Assembly (NCBI GenBank): GCA_964020975.1
Contig: OZ026615.1
Span: 78,506,209-78,570,208, forward strand
Source of the DNA: Hermodice carunculata
Taxonomy: Eukaryota; Annelida; Polychaeta; Eunicida; Amphinomidae
Direction: 5' to 3'
Length of the DNA stretch: 64,000 nucleotides
In this document: piece after piece, positions 1 to 13,028 of the stretch
Position numbering within the stretch: position 1 is the stretch's first letter
Layout of the letters: every line of letters begins with the position of its first letter
Program-made: the position numbers and the translations under genes
Notes under the pieces: generated by a model
What the model was told of the DNA's origin: nothing
Database searches by the model: none
The model's input: the letters and a program-made list of their open reading frames with translations, nothing else

Positions 1-38
1 ATCCATATTTAAAATATTTAGTCATTCTTCTGTTTATT

Positions 39-540
39 ATGGCTATTTTTGGTTTGTTGATAATTCTAATTATTTATTGCTATTGTCATGGCCACAGGAT
101 TGCTAAATTGTGCTTTCCTAAGAAAACAAGGATGTTGCTGACTCTCGTATTGATGTTGATACTTTTGGGCATAACACTGATTCTGATATTGTCATTTAGG
201 AAGAAACGGAACTCTGGAAGCAAAGGACCCAGAAGAAAACGTGAGCGACTGCCTGTGATTGAGATAACCCTACCACATTACCGATTATGAGCAGCTTATG
301 ACACTCTATGATCATTTACTGCAACTGTTCATGCATGAAAGTATCCATCAAGGATACAACATTTCGCCAGTTTTGGTGACCAAACCGTCTGCTTTGAGTT
401 GTCAGATGTTTCAGTCAAGGAATTGTGAACTCGAGGTAGACATGTTTACTCATCCAAGTTATATAACTATGATGAGACAATATGAACAGCTATCTTTTGA
501 CACCATAGAGTGTCTGATCTATCGTTACATACCTCACTGA
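39..540 (+). other. Two short unidentified reading frames, possible last exon
   Basis: An 83-codon frame (39-290) has two hydrophobic stretches followed by a basic run (KKRNSGSKGPRRKRER). An 80-codon frame (298-540) in a different phase is Tyr/His/Met-rich and ends IECLIYRYIPH. The second frame is open upstream to about 271. I recognise no family. The hydrophobicity of the first may only reflect T-rich DNA. The second has a balanced composition that looks protein-like, so it could be the 3' exon of a gene starting left of the window, or a decayed transposon. A 54-bp gt...ag stretch at 241-294 would keep phase, but it is very short for an intron. Low confidence. Confidence 0.15.
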
Positions 541-577
541 GTGAAGAGAATGATCATAATATCTTCATTACTGCCCA

Positions 578-623
578 AGTGTGTCTTTGACCTTGACACC
601 AGTGTGTCTTTGACCTTGACACC
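578..623. repeat. Perfect 23-bp tandem duplication
   Basis: Two identical adjacent 23-bp copies, each containing tgaccttgaca. It lies just after the 298-540 frame. Confidence 0.85.
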
Positions 624-2364
624 ACTACCCTTGCTTGCTACTGAACTATACCTGTGAACTCTCTCTCCCTGTATCTGGATTGTACTTTTATTATTTAGTT
701 ATTTTAACTTTTCATTGGAAAAGTTAAAATCTGAGGAAAGGGTGTGTATAACCAAGACATTGCTTGTATATATTTCTATGGACAAAGTCCTCTTTTCTAG
801 TTGTATGATGTATCAGTGGAACATGAGATATTATTATTTTAGAATTAGAACATATGGAATTTCTGATGGAACATATGGTTTCCCAAGTGAATTCTGATTC
901 AGCAAAATCTCTGATAATTTTGAAATATTAATACTTCGACTGTTCATGATGGAGTAATGCTTATAAATAGGATTTTACACATATTCTCAGCTGTAAAGTT
1001 TTACGACACACATCTGCCATCAAGTCATATATCTTGAGTCATCAGTCATTTTATGATGTTTGATGAGCAATCCATTGATTCGACCGTCGATATGACTAAA
1101 TAGCTGAAAGCAATAAGAAAAAATCAATACTTAGTAACACAAATAGTTATGATTCGCATTTAATCGAATGAACAATACCTTTTGGCAGAGAGCGGGCCAA
1201 AGAGCAGAGCTGGACACTTGTATTGGATTCACAAAGAGAAAAATAAAACCAACCACTATACAAATTTGGCAAATTATCACGACCAAGTAACCAATGACTT
1301 GGGTTTGTTTTCTAGTATTTTAATGAACTGGGTTACAGGAGAAATCATGTCAAACATGAAATTGAATGGTGATCCAGCTTAAGAGCTTCGTTTCAGACCT
1401 TTCTGTGTAAGAGCTCTGTCTGACGAGGTAGTGGTTCAATTACAAGGGCTAACTGTTTCAGTTTCTGGACGAGACACTTGTCTTTTTGTTTTGGCTCTGC
1501 TGACCATAGGTCACAGAGCTTATGCGATCACTCATGTCCGTCAGGCCATCTGTCCATCCATAAGCAGTTTGCTGGTCAACATGATAGCATCAACACTTTA
1601 ATGTTAGCCTCTTGGAATTTTTTTTACATGCTCTATGAATGAAATTCAAGGTTTCTTTTATTATTGGTTGCGGCACCTGTAGGATTACATAATACACTGA
1701 CCGAGTAGTGAAAAAAATTGCAAATGTGTCCTTCATTTGTGATTGATCTGTAAGAGATTTGGTAGAACAATTGGGAAGCTAATATGTGGAATACAAGTAG
1801 TACTGATGGCGGCACCTACAGGAAAATGGAAAATATGAGCCAATATGTGTTCAGACATGAAAATCATGATGAAAAATGATCAGGCTAACTTAATTAAATG
1901 TCACATCATATGTTTATCATGTCTGAAAGTACGATCTTACATAATATGCGTGACCTTGACCAACTCTCTGAAGGTGACTGAGGCTATACATTTCAGGATT
2001 CTTGTGATGATCATTCTATCTTTACATGTAAACATATATGCATTTTACCATGACAGTAATATTTACAGAAAAAAAGTTTGTGATGCGTGGAGTCCTGGTG
2101 GTTTTCAATGGAACTAACATTATAGGTGCAAAAAAAAACAAAGAACCATAAAATTCAGTTTGATGATCATGAATGAAGATTGAGCTTTGAAACACCAACT
2201 ATGTATTGGGTCAATGGTTAACTTTTGTGAAACATTTGGATGACTTTGACCTATTTTATGAAGGTCAAAATACAAATTGCATATTTTACAAGATTACAAA
2301 ATAATCCTGACAATAGGCTTTATAAAGCCTCTAGTGTCAGCTCCTATTAATCAAAGTTGAACAC
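624..2364. other. No gene seen; unassigned repeat-like DNA
   Basis: AT-rich sequence with scattered short frames of no recognisable family. 1380-1600 resembles the diffuse material seen around family C elements (text such as gtccgtcaggccatctgtcc). No RNA gene is visible. Confidence 0.5.
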
Positions 2365-3962
2365 TTGTTGTATTTTAGACAGTGCATAATGGGTGGCGCG
2401 AGGTCCAGTCTTTTCCCTTACGTTTATGTCCGGGGCTGTACATAACTTTGCTGTCTTTCCACAAGAAGTCTAACTTCTTTTCAAATTGTTTCACAGTATT
2501 AGCATTTACAACTTCATCAGGCAAATTGTTCCACTGGTCGTTCACTCTGAATCCAAAATAATATTTTCTAACATCTAATTTAGACCTCGTCTTAAATATG
2601 TTGTATCTATGATCTCTTATTGTAGATTGCTGCAGGGGAAGAAGTCCCTCAGTCACATTTTTGTCGTATATTCCTTTGATAATCTTAAAAGTTTCCATCG
2701 TGTCTCCCCTATACCTTCTATATGCAAGTGTCGGTAGATGTAGCTTTCTCAATCGTTCTTCATATGTTAAGTTTGAAAAACCAGACAAGAGCTTTGTAGC
2801 CCTTCGTTGTACATTTTCTATAGGTGTGATTTGCTTCCTCCTGTGCGGATTCCATATTGCATTGGCATATTCCAAATGGGGTCTCACAAGTGATTTATAT
2901 AATAATAAAAAGTTTTCCGCATCTAAGTACTCCATAGTTCGGCGTATTATTCCCATAATAGAATTGTCTTTATTCAGTTTACATGACACATGCTTCTCAA
3001 ATGACAACTTATTATCTGTAATAATTCCTAGGTCCTTTTCTTCCTCAGATACTTGAAGTGTATGTCCATCCATTGTGTAGGTCCCATTTGGTATATCTTT
3101 GTTCCCTATCCTCATTGCTTTGCATTTATCCGGACGAAATTTTAATAGGGAGCCATCTGTCCATTCTGACATTATGTTTGCATCATTCTGAAGTTTAAGA
3201 CAATCATTTTCTTCAAAAAATACCCCTCAAATTTTAGTGTCATCTGCAAACAGATATATCTCTGAATTTACCGAAGTATCTGCCAATGTATTGATGTATA
3301 TGACAAAGAGTATTGGTCCTAAAACAGATCCCTGTGGTATTCCACTTAGGACATCATGCATGTCCTGGAGATTTTGTCACTTTAAGCTTTTGGAGTTGCT
3401 TTATTACCATGTCTTCATTTATAGTTAAATTGGATTCTCTGTAATTTCATGCCTTTGTAAAAAGTTCCTAAATTCCAGCAGGTTCTGTTATAAAAATTGT
3501 AGAGAAAAACCCTGCTAGTGTATCTGCCTTTTCTTTATCATTTGTTGTCAAAACATTGCCATCTGTGTTATATCCCTTATATAAATCTGGTATTTTATTA
3601 TGTGTTTTAGTCTTAGAATTTACATACTTCCTGAACTTCTTGGGGTTGCACTTTGCGTCTTTAGCAATGTTCTTGTCATACAGCTATGTCATTTTCCTAG
3701 AAATTTGCCTAATATGATTTCTGCAACGGCAATACTCCAGATAAGTTTGGCCATCTTAGGTTTCAATGTATCTTTTCCACAGTTTATGTTTCTTCTTTAT
3801 TTTTGCAATAGTTTTCTTGTCCAGGGGTTTAGAGTACTTTTTTCCTGGCCTTATCTTCTTTTGCGGTACAGATTTAAACTGAGCATTCTTTATTTTATCC
3901 GTGAAAACATCCCATTGTTTGGTCACATCATTTTTGCATTTATCAAATAAATCTGTCATTGA
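2365..3962 (-). mobile_element. CR1-like LINE remnant, 5'-truncated with internal RT deletion
   Basis: Reading the minus strand from 3962: a linker region (TDLFDKCKNDVTKQWDVFTDKI, then KKKHKLWKRYIET); a decayed pre-RT segment with NDKEKADTLAGFFSTIF and KLKVTKSPGHA; then, after an abrupt junction near 3350-3360, DVLSGIPQGSVLGPILF and YLFADDTKI; then the RT C-terminal region. The endonuclease and roughly the first 100 residues of the RT palm are missing, and the join is out of phase. ADDTKI carries the catalytic aspartate pair. The order and motifs fit the Jockey/CR1 group of LINEs. The element is dead. The 3' end lies near 2365 and I see no clear tail repeat. Confidence 0.9.
2375..3172 (-). 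pseudogene. LINE reverse transcriptase, C-terminal part
   Basis: An open 265-codon frame covering the RT thumb and C-terminal region. Visible blocks are LLKFRPDKCKAMRIG, EEEKDLGIITDNKLSFEKHV, LLLYKSLVRPHLEYANAIWNP, IENVQRRATKLLSGF, LAYRRYRGDTMETFKII and FGFRVNDQWNNLPDEVVNA, in the usual order for CR1-like LINEs. The Met at residue 1 is an accident. The frame continues upstream through NDANI to a stop directly after FADDTKI, and the catalytic FADD lies upstream of that stop. It ends in SRHPLCTV, then a stop. The length of uninterrupted frame suggests a moderately young copy. It is not functional by itself. Confidence 0.9.
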
Positions 3963-6790
3963 TAATTAAGAAGTACAAAATATAGATATGAGTAAACTAG
4001 GATTACTAAATTGATACAAAATATGCATCGTTCACTAGTATTTATACTCGATGAATGAGCTTTAATCTACTTTTTAAAGATCACTTAATGGAATAAAAAT
4101 GAAAAAACTGATGGACATTGTTAGTTAATTTGTCATAGGACCTGATGAAATGTGGTGTGCCTGTTGGGGAGGCAGAAAATGTTGAAGTTTCATGAAACTG
4201 GTGGCGCTACCTGTAAGTCATTGCAAAATATCAGGAAATGTGTTTCAGCCCATGGCAGTGCTTCACACGTCCATGTGGCCACCCCAGTTGTCCTTTGATT
4301 TGTCCTTTGATTTGAAAAGCAATTTTCTATTCAAAGACGAGGTTCTTTTACGGATGAACTTAAGTTCAAAAATTAGAAGACACCTGTGCTATTGTCTGGG
4401 TCACCAAAAAGAAGCAAAAGAATCGGCCTCAAACTTTGGTCTTGCCCATGAACCATCAGGGCATGGTGAAAATAACATTTTGAAACATTGGCTGATGCGA
4501 ATATACAGGACCTTCCAAATATGCATTTACCAGTAAATAAAATGTTGCAGTTCGCCAGTACAGAAAGCCTTTACCTCCTTATTTAAACTTGGCCAGTGGG
4601 TGAGAGTAGGTGCTGCATGGTCACTGGTCTGTGTGCACTCACCACAACAGTCAGAGTCCTGTCTTTCAGTCACTCTTCCCTGTGACCCTGGAGCTAGCTG
4701 TGACAAACTGGGCGTAACTTTTTGCTACTAGTATTTAAATCTGTGGATGCTCTCCCAAAACACTTACCTCAAAGCAGACCTAACTCTGTATTATTCACAA
4801 ATGGGGGGGGGGGGCGGGGGGCGGGGAAAGAAAGATAGATTGGTTTGTTTAGCAGGCAACCTGCACGTAACGGTGAGAGCGACGCTGCATGCGATACATG
4901 GCGTTAAAATGGGAACAGCCAAATCCCCATATACTTCAACCGATTGGCTAAGATCGGTAGCGCATTTGTTTCTTCAATATTTTCCCCTCTGTGCTTGAGA
5001 TCTTTATTTGCATAAAGAATGGCCCGCTATATGGGGGAAAAACAGTGACTCTTGAAACGGTAACCCATTTCGGAAGCATGGATGGACTTTTATCTGGGTT
5101 TCCAATGTTGGACATGCAGTTATGCCATATATGGGCTTACTTGTAATGCCCTCACAAAGGGTTGGATGACGATTATATTTGTAGACAACGGTACGCCATG
5201 CGTGAAGTTTTGTTCGTCATGGGTGATTGTATGTGGTAAATCAGGAAACTAAGAAATAGATCCTGTTGTGTAACCGCAGAAAAAAACAGGTTTGTGTTAC
5301 AGAATTTGATGAATATTACAAAAGAGTGTATACCGAGTAAAGGACATACGAGACACTGATGAGAGAACAACTGGCCTGCGGTACACCTCGTGAAGGTTCG
5401 ATTTGCGTAACAACATGAAAATAGCCCAAACTAGTTAATTCATCAAAAGCCCCCAGGCGTGCGTTTATGGAAGAACTTTCTGCCTCTGTGTATGAGTATA
5501 TGCTTATGTTAACATTATTATTTCTCAGAACATTGCAATGAAGTGGCATGAGTGTGCTGGTTAAATGTAGGTATCACGAGAGCATGAAAAAAGTACATGC
5601 ATTTGCCGACAATATAAGCGCATTGGGCCATTACCGATGGAGTGTACGTTTCAGGTGGCTGTCCTTTTATGGCTATAGCCGGCTTGGACGCCGTGGTCAC
5701 GTGAGCCATACTTTACAGATCATACCAAAATAGGTAACACATATCCCGGCGCAATTGACAATGTTTATCTTGACTTTATACAGGGCAAATAAACTATCTT
5801 TGGCGAACATTGACCTGCTAGTCATAAAGAGAAGTATAAGTTAAACGGGAACAGTACTACTCATCTTGAGGATCAGCTGCATTAACTCTTAAACTCTACT
5901 ACACTCTACTTACTGATAATCGGTTTCATTTTCACTGAGGACACTTGCTTGAGTTACTTGGCCCGTTCCTGGTAAAAGCATGGCTATGTGAATTTTTTTG
6001 TTTTTGTTTTTTGTTTGGGCATAACCCGAACTAAGTAAAGTTGTTGACCTGGAGCGTAACGTCCTAATATGTCTGTTAATCCTGGTTCAAAGTATTTAAC
6101 ATGTCTGACTATAAATATGGACCCTAAGTGCATGTACATTGACATATGTCGAAATGCCTTGATTTTTACCTTAATTGCAGCAGCTCAAAGCTGGACCTGG
6201 TATATGGTCAGTTGCATGTATATGAGGGGTAGGATGTAAGATAAACTCAACTTATTCCCAGACAAATCTTCTAATTAATATTGGTATATAATAAATTGAT
6301 TATAGACACAAAAAATCTGCCAAATATATTTTAGCACAAAAATATTCATTCCGATATTGCATGCAAGAAATTAAAATGAAAATATCAAACCTGATTTTGC
6401 ACTTGCAACACGGCACGAAGTTACGGATATTGATAAGCAAAACCTATAACAAAAAAAATTACTTTTTTTCCTCCAAGTGTATGAAATAGAATAAATGAGC
6501 ATCGTTAACTCATATTGTGATAAGTATACTAACTCTTTCGTATGAATGTGTAACCGTAATAACATTGGCTTCCTAAATATGCCTGATGATATCACATACA
6601 TTTGCTATTCAAAACTATTTACGCACATGTAACAACATGATGAAAAAGATGAATTTGTCAACCTGTATAGAAAACATGTATTAATATACTTACATTTTAA
6701 TATATTGATACCTGGTACATTAAAAGTATGCCATGTCACGTACTGTAAATGGATCTGTTGATTATAGTACAATGTATGTTACACACACAC

Positions 6791-6792
<2 letters not shown>
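3963..6792. other. No gene seen
   Basis: Unassigned sequence with a G-run at 4803-4830 and many short overlapping frames on both strands (for example around 5170-5730), none with recognisable motifs or codon pattern. Confidence 0.5.

Positions 6793-6824
<32 letters not shown>
6793..6824. repeat. (AT)n microsatellite
   Basis: About 16 AT units directly after a short (AC)n run. Confidence 0.95.
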
Positions 6825-6827
<3 letters not shown>

Positions 6828-7805
6828 TAAATGGTTTGAAAATAAACAAGAACTTTTGTACAAGGTGTTGAAAAATTAATCTTCATCACATACCGTTGGA
6901 ATACAAGAGATTTTAGCTCCAACAAAATGCAAAACATCATTGTACTAGTTTTCCACATTTTGATCTTCAGTCAATAAAACGCTCAATAAGATATTAGCAA
7001 CCAAAAAAATAAATGTAAAGGTATATATTATACACATATGGCTGCTATGAAAGGAAGGTTAGTTTTTGTTTTTCTTTTTTTTTTTTCTTTTTTTTTTTAG
7101 GTACTATAAGGCCTGAGGCCCACGGTACGATCAAGTCGCATGATAAATAATGAGACTAGAAAAGCACTCGTACAGAAACAGATTTATAACTGTGGACTTT
7201 ACCCATTACACGTAATAACTTGTTTTATATGCATGAAAAAGAACGTAGCCGTTTAGCATACTATTGCTGGCTCTTCTGACGTGATAAAAGTTTGAAACTT
7301 TTCTTAATTTGGACAAGTAAAATACTTTTGGTATGTACATTCTTCTATACTTTGCATACTGCATAACTGACATAAAGGATTATTCGGATTTAACACCCGG
7401 TCCTTTCCACTTCTATTTTCAAACAATGATTCGAGACTGTACACTTGGCCCGAGCAGTTACGTAATTTTTAAAAGAAATTAAATTATAAGTCTTGTCTGG
7501 TTTTTATAGGCCCTCGAATGTGCAATGTACAACTTCCTTCTGTTATATCCTTAGTCTTCTGAAAGGAAATCGTTTACTGTCTGAGGATATAATTTAAAAC
7601 TTGTTCTTCAGACCAGACATCATCCATGCACACAACACGAAAACCACACCAAGCAAGTGGATGCCTCAATGTGTGGCCCGTTGTTCAATCATGCTCATGA
7701 TGTGTTTTTAACCTACAGGGAACTGGCCTTTTGTAATCCTGTTTGGCATTCCTCACAGTTTTAATCAAATTTGAATGCACTTTTTGTGATTGAAAAGAAA
7801 TGTTC
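6825..7805. other. No gene seen
   Basis: AT-rich DNA with a T-tract at 7070-7100. No motif recognised. Confidence 0.5.
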
Positions 7806-8210
7806 CAGGTGGTTCCACTCAGCTTATGCTGCTTTATCACTAGAATTCGGCGGAATACCAAGGCAATACTTACAATACTGTATTTGCATATGTTCTATAT
7901 TTTTCCAGTAGTCCTTTCTGCAAACGTCTTCACCATACATTAAAATTGCATCTAAAATCTTGTAAAAGCTTCCGGGGTCATGGAAAAAAGGTAAACCACT
8001 ACATTCCCTGGACACTTGCTTAATAAGAGATATTGCTTTTTGTGACTGTGATGCCAAAGTACGCAAAGCGGGTGTCCACACTAGTCTAGAAAGGGCTCCC
8101 TGCGGATTCTGTAATAACCAGAACTTTACAGCAAATCCCCACCATAATACCATTTTACATTCAGCTTATTTTTTAACCACCATTTTTAAATACATGTACC
8201 ATTAGTTTTG
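7806..8210 (-). mobile_element. LINE C-terminal fragment
   Basis: On the minus strand a 109-codon frame reads TLASQSQKAISLIKQV, then FYKILDAILMYGEDVC, then IEHMQIQYCKYCLGIPPNSS. This matches the post-RT block of a widespread invertebrate LINE type, where the usual text is close to LFDALVKPILLYGCEVWG followed by IEKVHLKFCKYILGV. About 60 bp upstream (8150-8210) still shows related text in another phase. Endonuclease and RT palm are absent. A small 5'- and 3'-truncated fossil. Confidence 0.75.
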
Positions 8211-8214
8211 CCTT

Positions 8215-9330
8215 TTAAAGCTCCTGAACCTGATTTTTTCTATTAGGAAGTCTATTTTTAAGGCAGACGACTGTGTCTGCACAGTGGGCCAATCTTCTGC
8301 ACCTAGCAGGATGCAGAGATGTGGAAAGGAGTCCCAAGATTGTTCTCAAGAGAAGTTTCATTGTTTAAGTAAACCTTGGAATTATGGGTATATCTGAGTC
8401 TTACCTTTTGATGATAATCAAGTTTTAAAATGTGAAATGCTGACCCTCTTTGGAGTGGGCACTTCCCTATAGTTGGCTCTCTTTACCAGTCCCAAAGGTA
8501 CCACTGAGAAGTTACACTGTATATGCAAACCTTGGAATTGTCTATATATCTGAGCATAAATTTTGATAATATTTAGGCTTTACAATGTGAAATGCCTCTA
8601 ATTGGCATGATTTTAACTGCTGCAAGTTTATGTCCTTTATTAGATGCACCATACTGCACATACATACCAGCAGCAGTTGGAATTACTCCTACCTCTGTTA
8701 TAGGTGTAAAGATATTCAAGATTTAAAGTTTGAAATACTCCAATATCCTGTCAATCCAGCCCCTGTTTTTTAGGTTCGTGCTGCAGGTACATTCAATGAA
8801 ATGAAAGTAAAAGATGTAAATTTGATTTCACGTTAATAAGGCATACTTCTGAACTTTAAATATTGAATATCTTCAAATATATATTGTAGATAGAGGTTTC
8901 AATAGCAACGCCAATTGATTTGTTTGTGGTATAGGTACGCCCAATGAAACGAAGCTTGTACAATTTGAAATTGTGCTGATAGGCACACTTAGAAGATTTT
9001 AATGTCCACCACTTTAAAACTGTTAAAGATTTAGGGATAATTTCAATTCAAAAGAGTGGTAAAGATACATTGGATATTGTCATTGAACAAAATGTTGAAA
9101 ACGTTTTATATAAAAACATTTTGAATTTTATTAATTTCAAGGCATACCGACAGATATGCTCAAGACCACTCTTATTTTTTTCTAGTTTACATTTGGAAAC
9201 AGCAATTATTAACATATTGTTTGAGAATTTCATGGGGGGAAAGTCAAAATGTGCAAAAACTGGAGCCATATGTTTTGCATTTCAGTTATTGGAGTTAAAA
9301 GCTAAAATATACCTTAGATTTAATTGATAT
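8215..9330. repeat. Diverged tandem-monomer sequence related to family B
   Basis: Phrases such as gatattcaagatttaaag, gaatatcttcaaatatat and gtagatagaggt recur at intervals of about 150 bp. They resemble the 143-145 bp monomers of the better preserved copies at 28288-29736 and 57056-57946. No clean ends are visible. The two short opposed frames at 9048-9327 lack coding character. Confidence 0.5.
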
Positions 9331-9369
9331 CATATTCTCAAAACTGCGCCTTATTAACATCAAGCCAAA

Positions 9370-9432
9370 CATACATACAAACATACATACATACATACAT
9401 ACATACATACATACATACATACATACATACAT
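9370..9432. repeat. (CATA)n microsatellite
   Basis: About 15 tetranucleotide units with slight imperfection at the left. Confidence 0.95.
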
Positions 9433-10925
9433 GCCATAATGTGCAGTTACAATTGTTGCAACCAATGCTGTTTAAAGTAGGTGACATCACATACCTGCGA
9501 TAATTTTGATTCACGTGGCATCAATATTTATTGGAATGCAAGTATATTAATAAATGTCGTCTGTGTAGATCGAAAGGTTTGACCAATTCGTCTGTTTCGT
9601 GATACAAGCAAGTGTATAAGTATAACTTCAAACAACACGAGGCCGATATCAGCATGTATATTTAGGAAACTAATGTCAGTACGGGTATATAACTATATGG
9701 GGGGGGGGTAAATTCATTTAGTATAGTAGCAGTTAATGATGCATAATTATTTTTGTTTCATACGGATGGAGCCAAATAAAGTTACGTAATTTTGTAATAC
9801 ATCTCCCCTATCATGGAGGAATAAACTAGTTTATTCCTCCATGCCCCTATCAATATCAGTAGAGTCCGGCAATCTCATGTTGTGTCGTGTGTGCCATATC
9901 AAGTTTTATATTTTCATTTTAAGGTATGACTTCTTGTATGCAATGAATAAAATATCAAAGTGCCTAACTTTTTTCTCGAATGTATTTGGCAGATTTATGT
10001 TTATAATGTCAACTTAATATATACCAGCACAGCAGAAATTGGAAGATTTGTCTGCGAATAATTGAAGTTCTATTGATTTATCTTACATTCTACCCCTCAT
10101 ATGTTTGCAACTGACCATAGCCCACAACCAAATTTGAACTACTGTCAGTCAAGGTAAAGTTGATGGACTTGATAAAGACATGCCAGTAATTATGCATTAA
10201 GCTCCATAGTTATAGCTTGATAGCAGACCTCGACTCGACGGTGTCAGCCTTTTTAGAGATACGATTAAAAGCATTGACATTAAGACAAAAATGGTGCACT
10301 TTCAGTGAAAATATGGATCAAAATGGCCGAGTGACATTGACTTTGACCTCTGTGTGACCCCGTATATTGAAGACATTTGTATTCTTCAATATGTTACCTG
10401 TAAACATAGTAAAAGGTGAAATTATGTTCAAATATGATAGATTATATTTAGACGTATGGGTGATAATCTGAACCAGATGTGTCAGCTCATGACTTTTCTG
10501 CCAGGGTCCTAAAGTCCATTTTTTTAGACAATGTTTTTCAAAGTCCCTATGGGGTATACAACATGACTGTTATGGTCACTAATCTCTACACATCCGGCCA
10601 CCCTAACTGACCACTTTAGCCAAATCATTGCTGGATTAACAGATGCATCAAATGTTTGGTGCTCATACACTTATGTCTATGTTATGTTAATAAGGGACTA
10701 ACCATTTTGGTCTCATCGACCTAGTAAAACTCTTATGTTGAAGCAAACTTTGATTGAGCAGATTCACAGGCAGATTTTGTTACGTTTTTCTCTATAAAAG
10801 TATCTCAACACGGCTCAAACCTTTGCTTTAAATATGCCCAGTTGAAGTCAATTTTTCCATCACTGTTACTTGCTTCGCTTGCAGCAAGTGCATCGATTTC
10901 ATATTTCGACGATGATAATACCAAG
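9433..10925. other. No gene seen apart from the palindromic insertion
   Basis: Unassigned AT-rich DNA. It holds the 32-bp palindrome (9812-9843) and a run of nine G near 9700. 10290-10380 contains isolated ttgacctctgtgtgacc text like the dispersed half-site repeats. Confidence 0.45.
9812..9843. mobile_element. 32-bp perfect palindromic insertion with 7-bp target duplication (copy 1)
   Basis: The left half is catggaggaataaact and the right half is its exact reverse complement, with no spacer. It is flanked immediately on both sides by cccctat (9805-9811 and 9844-9850), a 7-bp direct duplication. It therefore looks like two 16-bp terminal inverted repeats fused head to head. Copy 2 at 54584-54615 has the same length and a different 7-bp duplication. 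A 7-bp duplication is compatible with Dada (6-7 bp) or, less well, P-like (8 bp) transposases. The catg start recalls P termini, but this assignment is inference. Confidence 0.85.
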
Positions 10926-11047
10926 GTATCTTGCGGTATAAATACTAGAACTTTGCCAGAGTAGAGATGGTAAACTACAACTTATCGTATCTTGCGGTAT
11001 AAATACTAGAACTTTGCCAGAGTAGAGATGGTAAACTACAACTTATC
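10926..11047. repeat. Perfect 61-bp tandem duplication
   Basis: Copies 10926-10986 and 10987-11047 are identical by eye, each starting gtatcttgcggtataaatac and ending aactacaacttatc. Identity implies a very recent duplication or an assembly artefact. Confidence 0.9.
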
Positions 11048-13028
11048 CTGTCTAGGTTAGAAATAATAGAAAATCATAGACACTATGTGCACTGCGTGAT
11101 TCATGTCTTATTTATGGTGTTTTTGGTCTCTTAACAGAGGTCTAGGTACTTCCCAGGATTGATGGCCAAATAAAAAAATCTTTCCCGTTATTTTTTCTAA
11201 GCAACTTCAGTATCTTTTGCTTTTATAGTGTACTTACTCTTCACGATCATTGTGAATAAATAAACACACATACACACACATATATACATACATACATACA
11301 TTGCTTTTTAACTTCATACGGCTTCATACGGAAAGGGAAAACAATCAACCCCAACTACGATCAAATCTGCCTGTTAGGACAATCTTCAAATGTCTAAATA
11401 AAGAATGATTATGATACGCATCGCTTGAGTGCACTAATATGTCAAGACGAAGGAAACTCAAACGTCTCGACTATTTTAGTGAGCATGGGTGTGTATATTA
11501 AGTCCTGAAATTTGCCTAGCTTGAGATCAGTTCGACTATGTTAGGGGCTTGTTGATTTGATAAACTTGAAACTTATTTTAACTATTGATGACCATGTCAT
11601 TATATGGTATCTTGTGAAAAGTAAAACTGAAACCAGTGACCCACTCAGTCTTTTGTTAAATGGAAAAAAAAAATACTGAACTCTTGTTTATAAACTTTAA
11701 CAAGTATTGCGCTTCCCAGAAGCAGACAGTGTTCAAACAAACAGTTGCTGGTCAGTAATATCATATTACTAGGTACAAGCACATGCATCTACTCAATTTG
11801 TGGACTCCATTGGACAGACAGTGAACTTAAGTTATCATAAACGTACTAAAAAAACACATGTAACTGATTTCTATCCAAGTGAGCAGTGCTGCACATGCGC
11901 ACTACAATTGTCCTGAATGAGGCCCATGCATGTGACTCAAGTAGATTCCTTACACATATCCAAATCTTTCGTCGTGACAAGTGCTTCTACCCGGTTAAAG
12001 GTGACTCTAGAAACTGGGCTCTCCGGGCTCCGCAGTTCTTAACACAAAATACTTCATCAAGACGGTTCCATGCCATGTCATCCTAACGAGGTCTAAATCT
12101 CAATTATCAATCCTTAAAGGTTAATTATGCTAACCACGCCCTGCTCAGCAAGATCGCAAGATACCAAGATCAAAGTTGGTAGGTGTTAATGGCGAAATTT
12201 GGAACAAATATGTCACATATATGGAGCACAGCCTTGTAAGCGACAGACAGTCACATGGACCTGACCCATTTACTCCTGGAGATAGACAAACGAATAAGAA
12301 TGATTAGTACATGATATTGGTCAACTATGTTACAGTAATAGTTTATATTTAGCAGGTTCTGCCTTTAAAGCGTCAAGCTATTATGCGTAAATTTTCACTT
12401 ACAGGGGGTTATATGGCCTTTTGTCTTTTGCAATGTGAAGATGGTATCCTGTGCTTTTGTCCTACTTACAGATGTGGCCTTTGCCTTTCGCACTGCGCGC
12501 AAATTTATATGTGGGAGTTCCCTGCTGATGAATTTGCACCAGTTCCAGATGCTTATTAGGGTAGATACGGTAGGTGGAAAAAATATTAGTAAGAATGTCA
12601 GCTATGGCGGAATAATCTTGTACACAAGAGGAATACATTTCTGTCTAATCTGCTTACACTAGGCTATATAATCAGATAAAAGCATAGTTATCGGTTACGT
12701 TTGCTGGCTTTACCTCTCCACTTCGAGGTACCCGTACGTTTATGCCTGTATGGCTTTGCCTGTCCACTTAATTCAAGGTGCCAGCTTGTATTCTACCTGT
12801 ATGCTTACCCATATATGCTTGCAGGAAAACATTATAAAAAATTCCCTGGTGAAAACTTTGTATTTAACCATGACAACTATTTACGTTAGGTATGATTGAA
12901 ACATAGTTGAATAATAATTAACATACTTATTGATTTTCAATCTTTTTGTGATCTATTTTTAGATAGTTTAACTGCACTGATGTCACGTGTCTGTTGCTGT
13001 GTCCTTGTCAGGGAAGAGCGTAGAAAAA
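11048..13028. other. No gene seen; short microsatellite inside
   Basis: Unassigned. Contains an imperfect (CA)/(CATA) run at 11264-11300. Short frames at 11886-12086, 12435-12662 and 12701-12889 have no recognisable domains. Confidence 0.45.

Noticed and set aside
39-290. Two-span membrane protein
   Set aside because: Hydrophobic residues follow from T-rich codons; no homology, splice context or signal supports it as a protein.
7062-7100. Poly(T) as a retroposon tail
   Set aside because: No adjacent recognisable retroelement body or target duplication.
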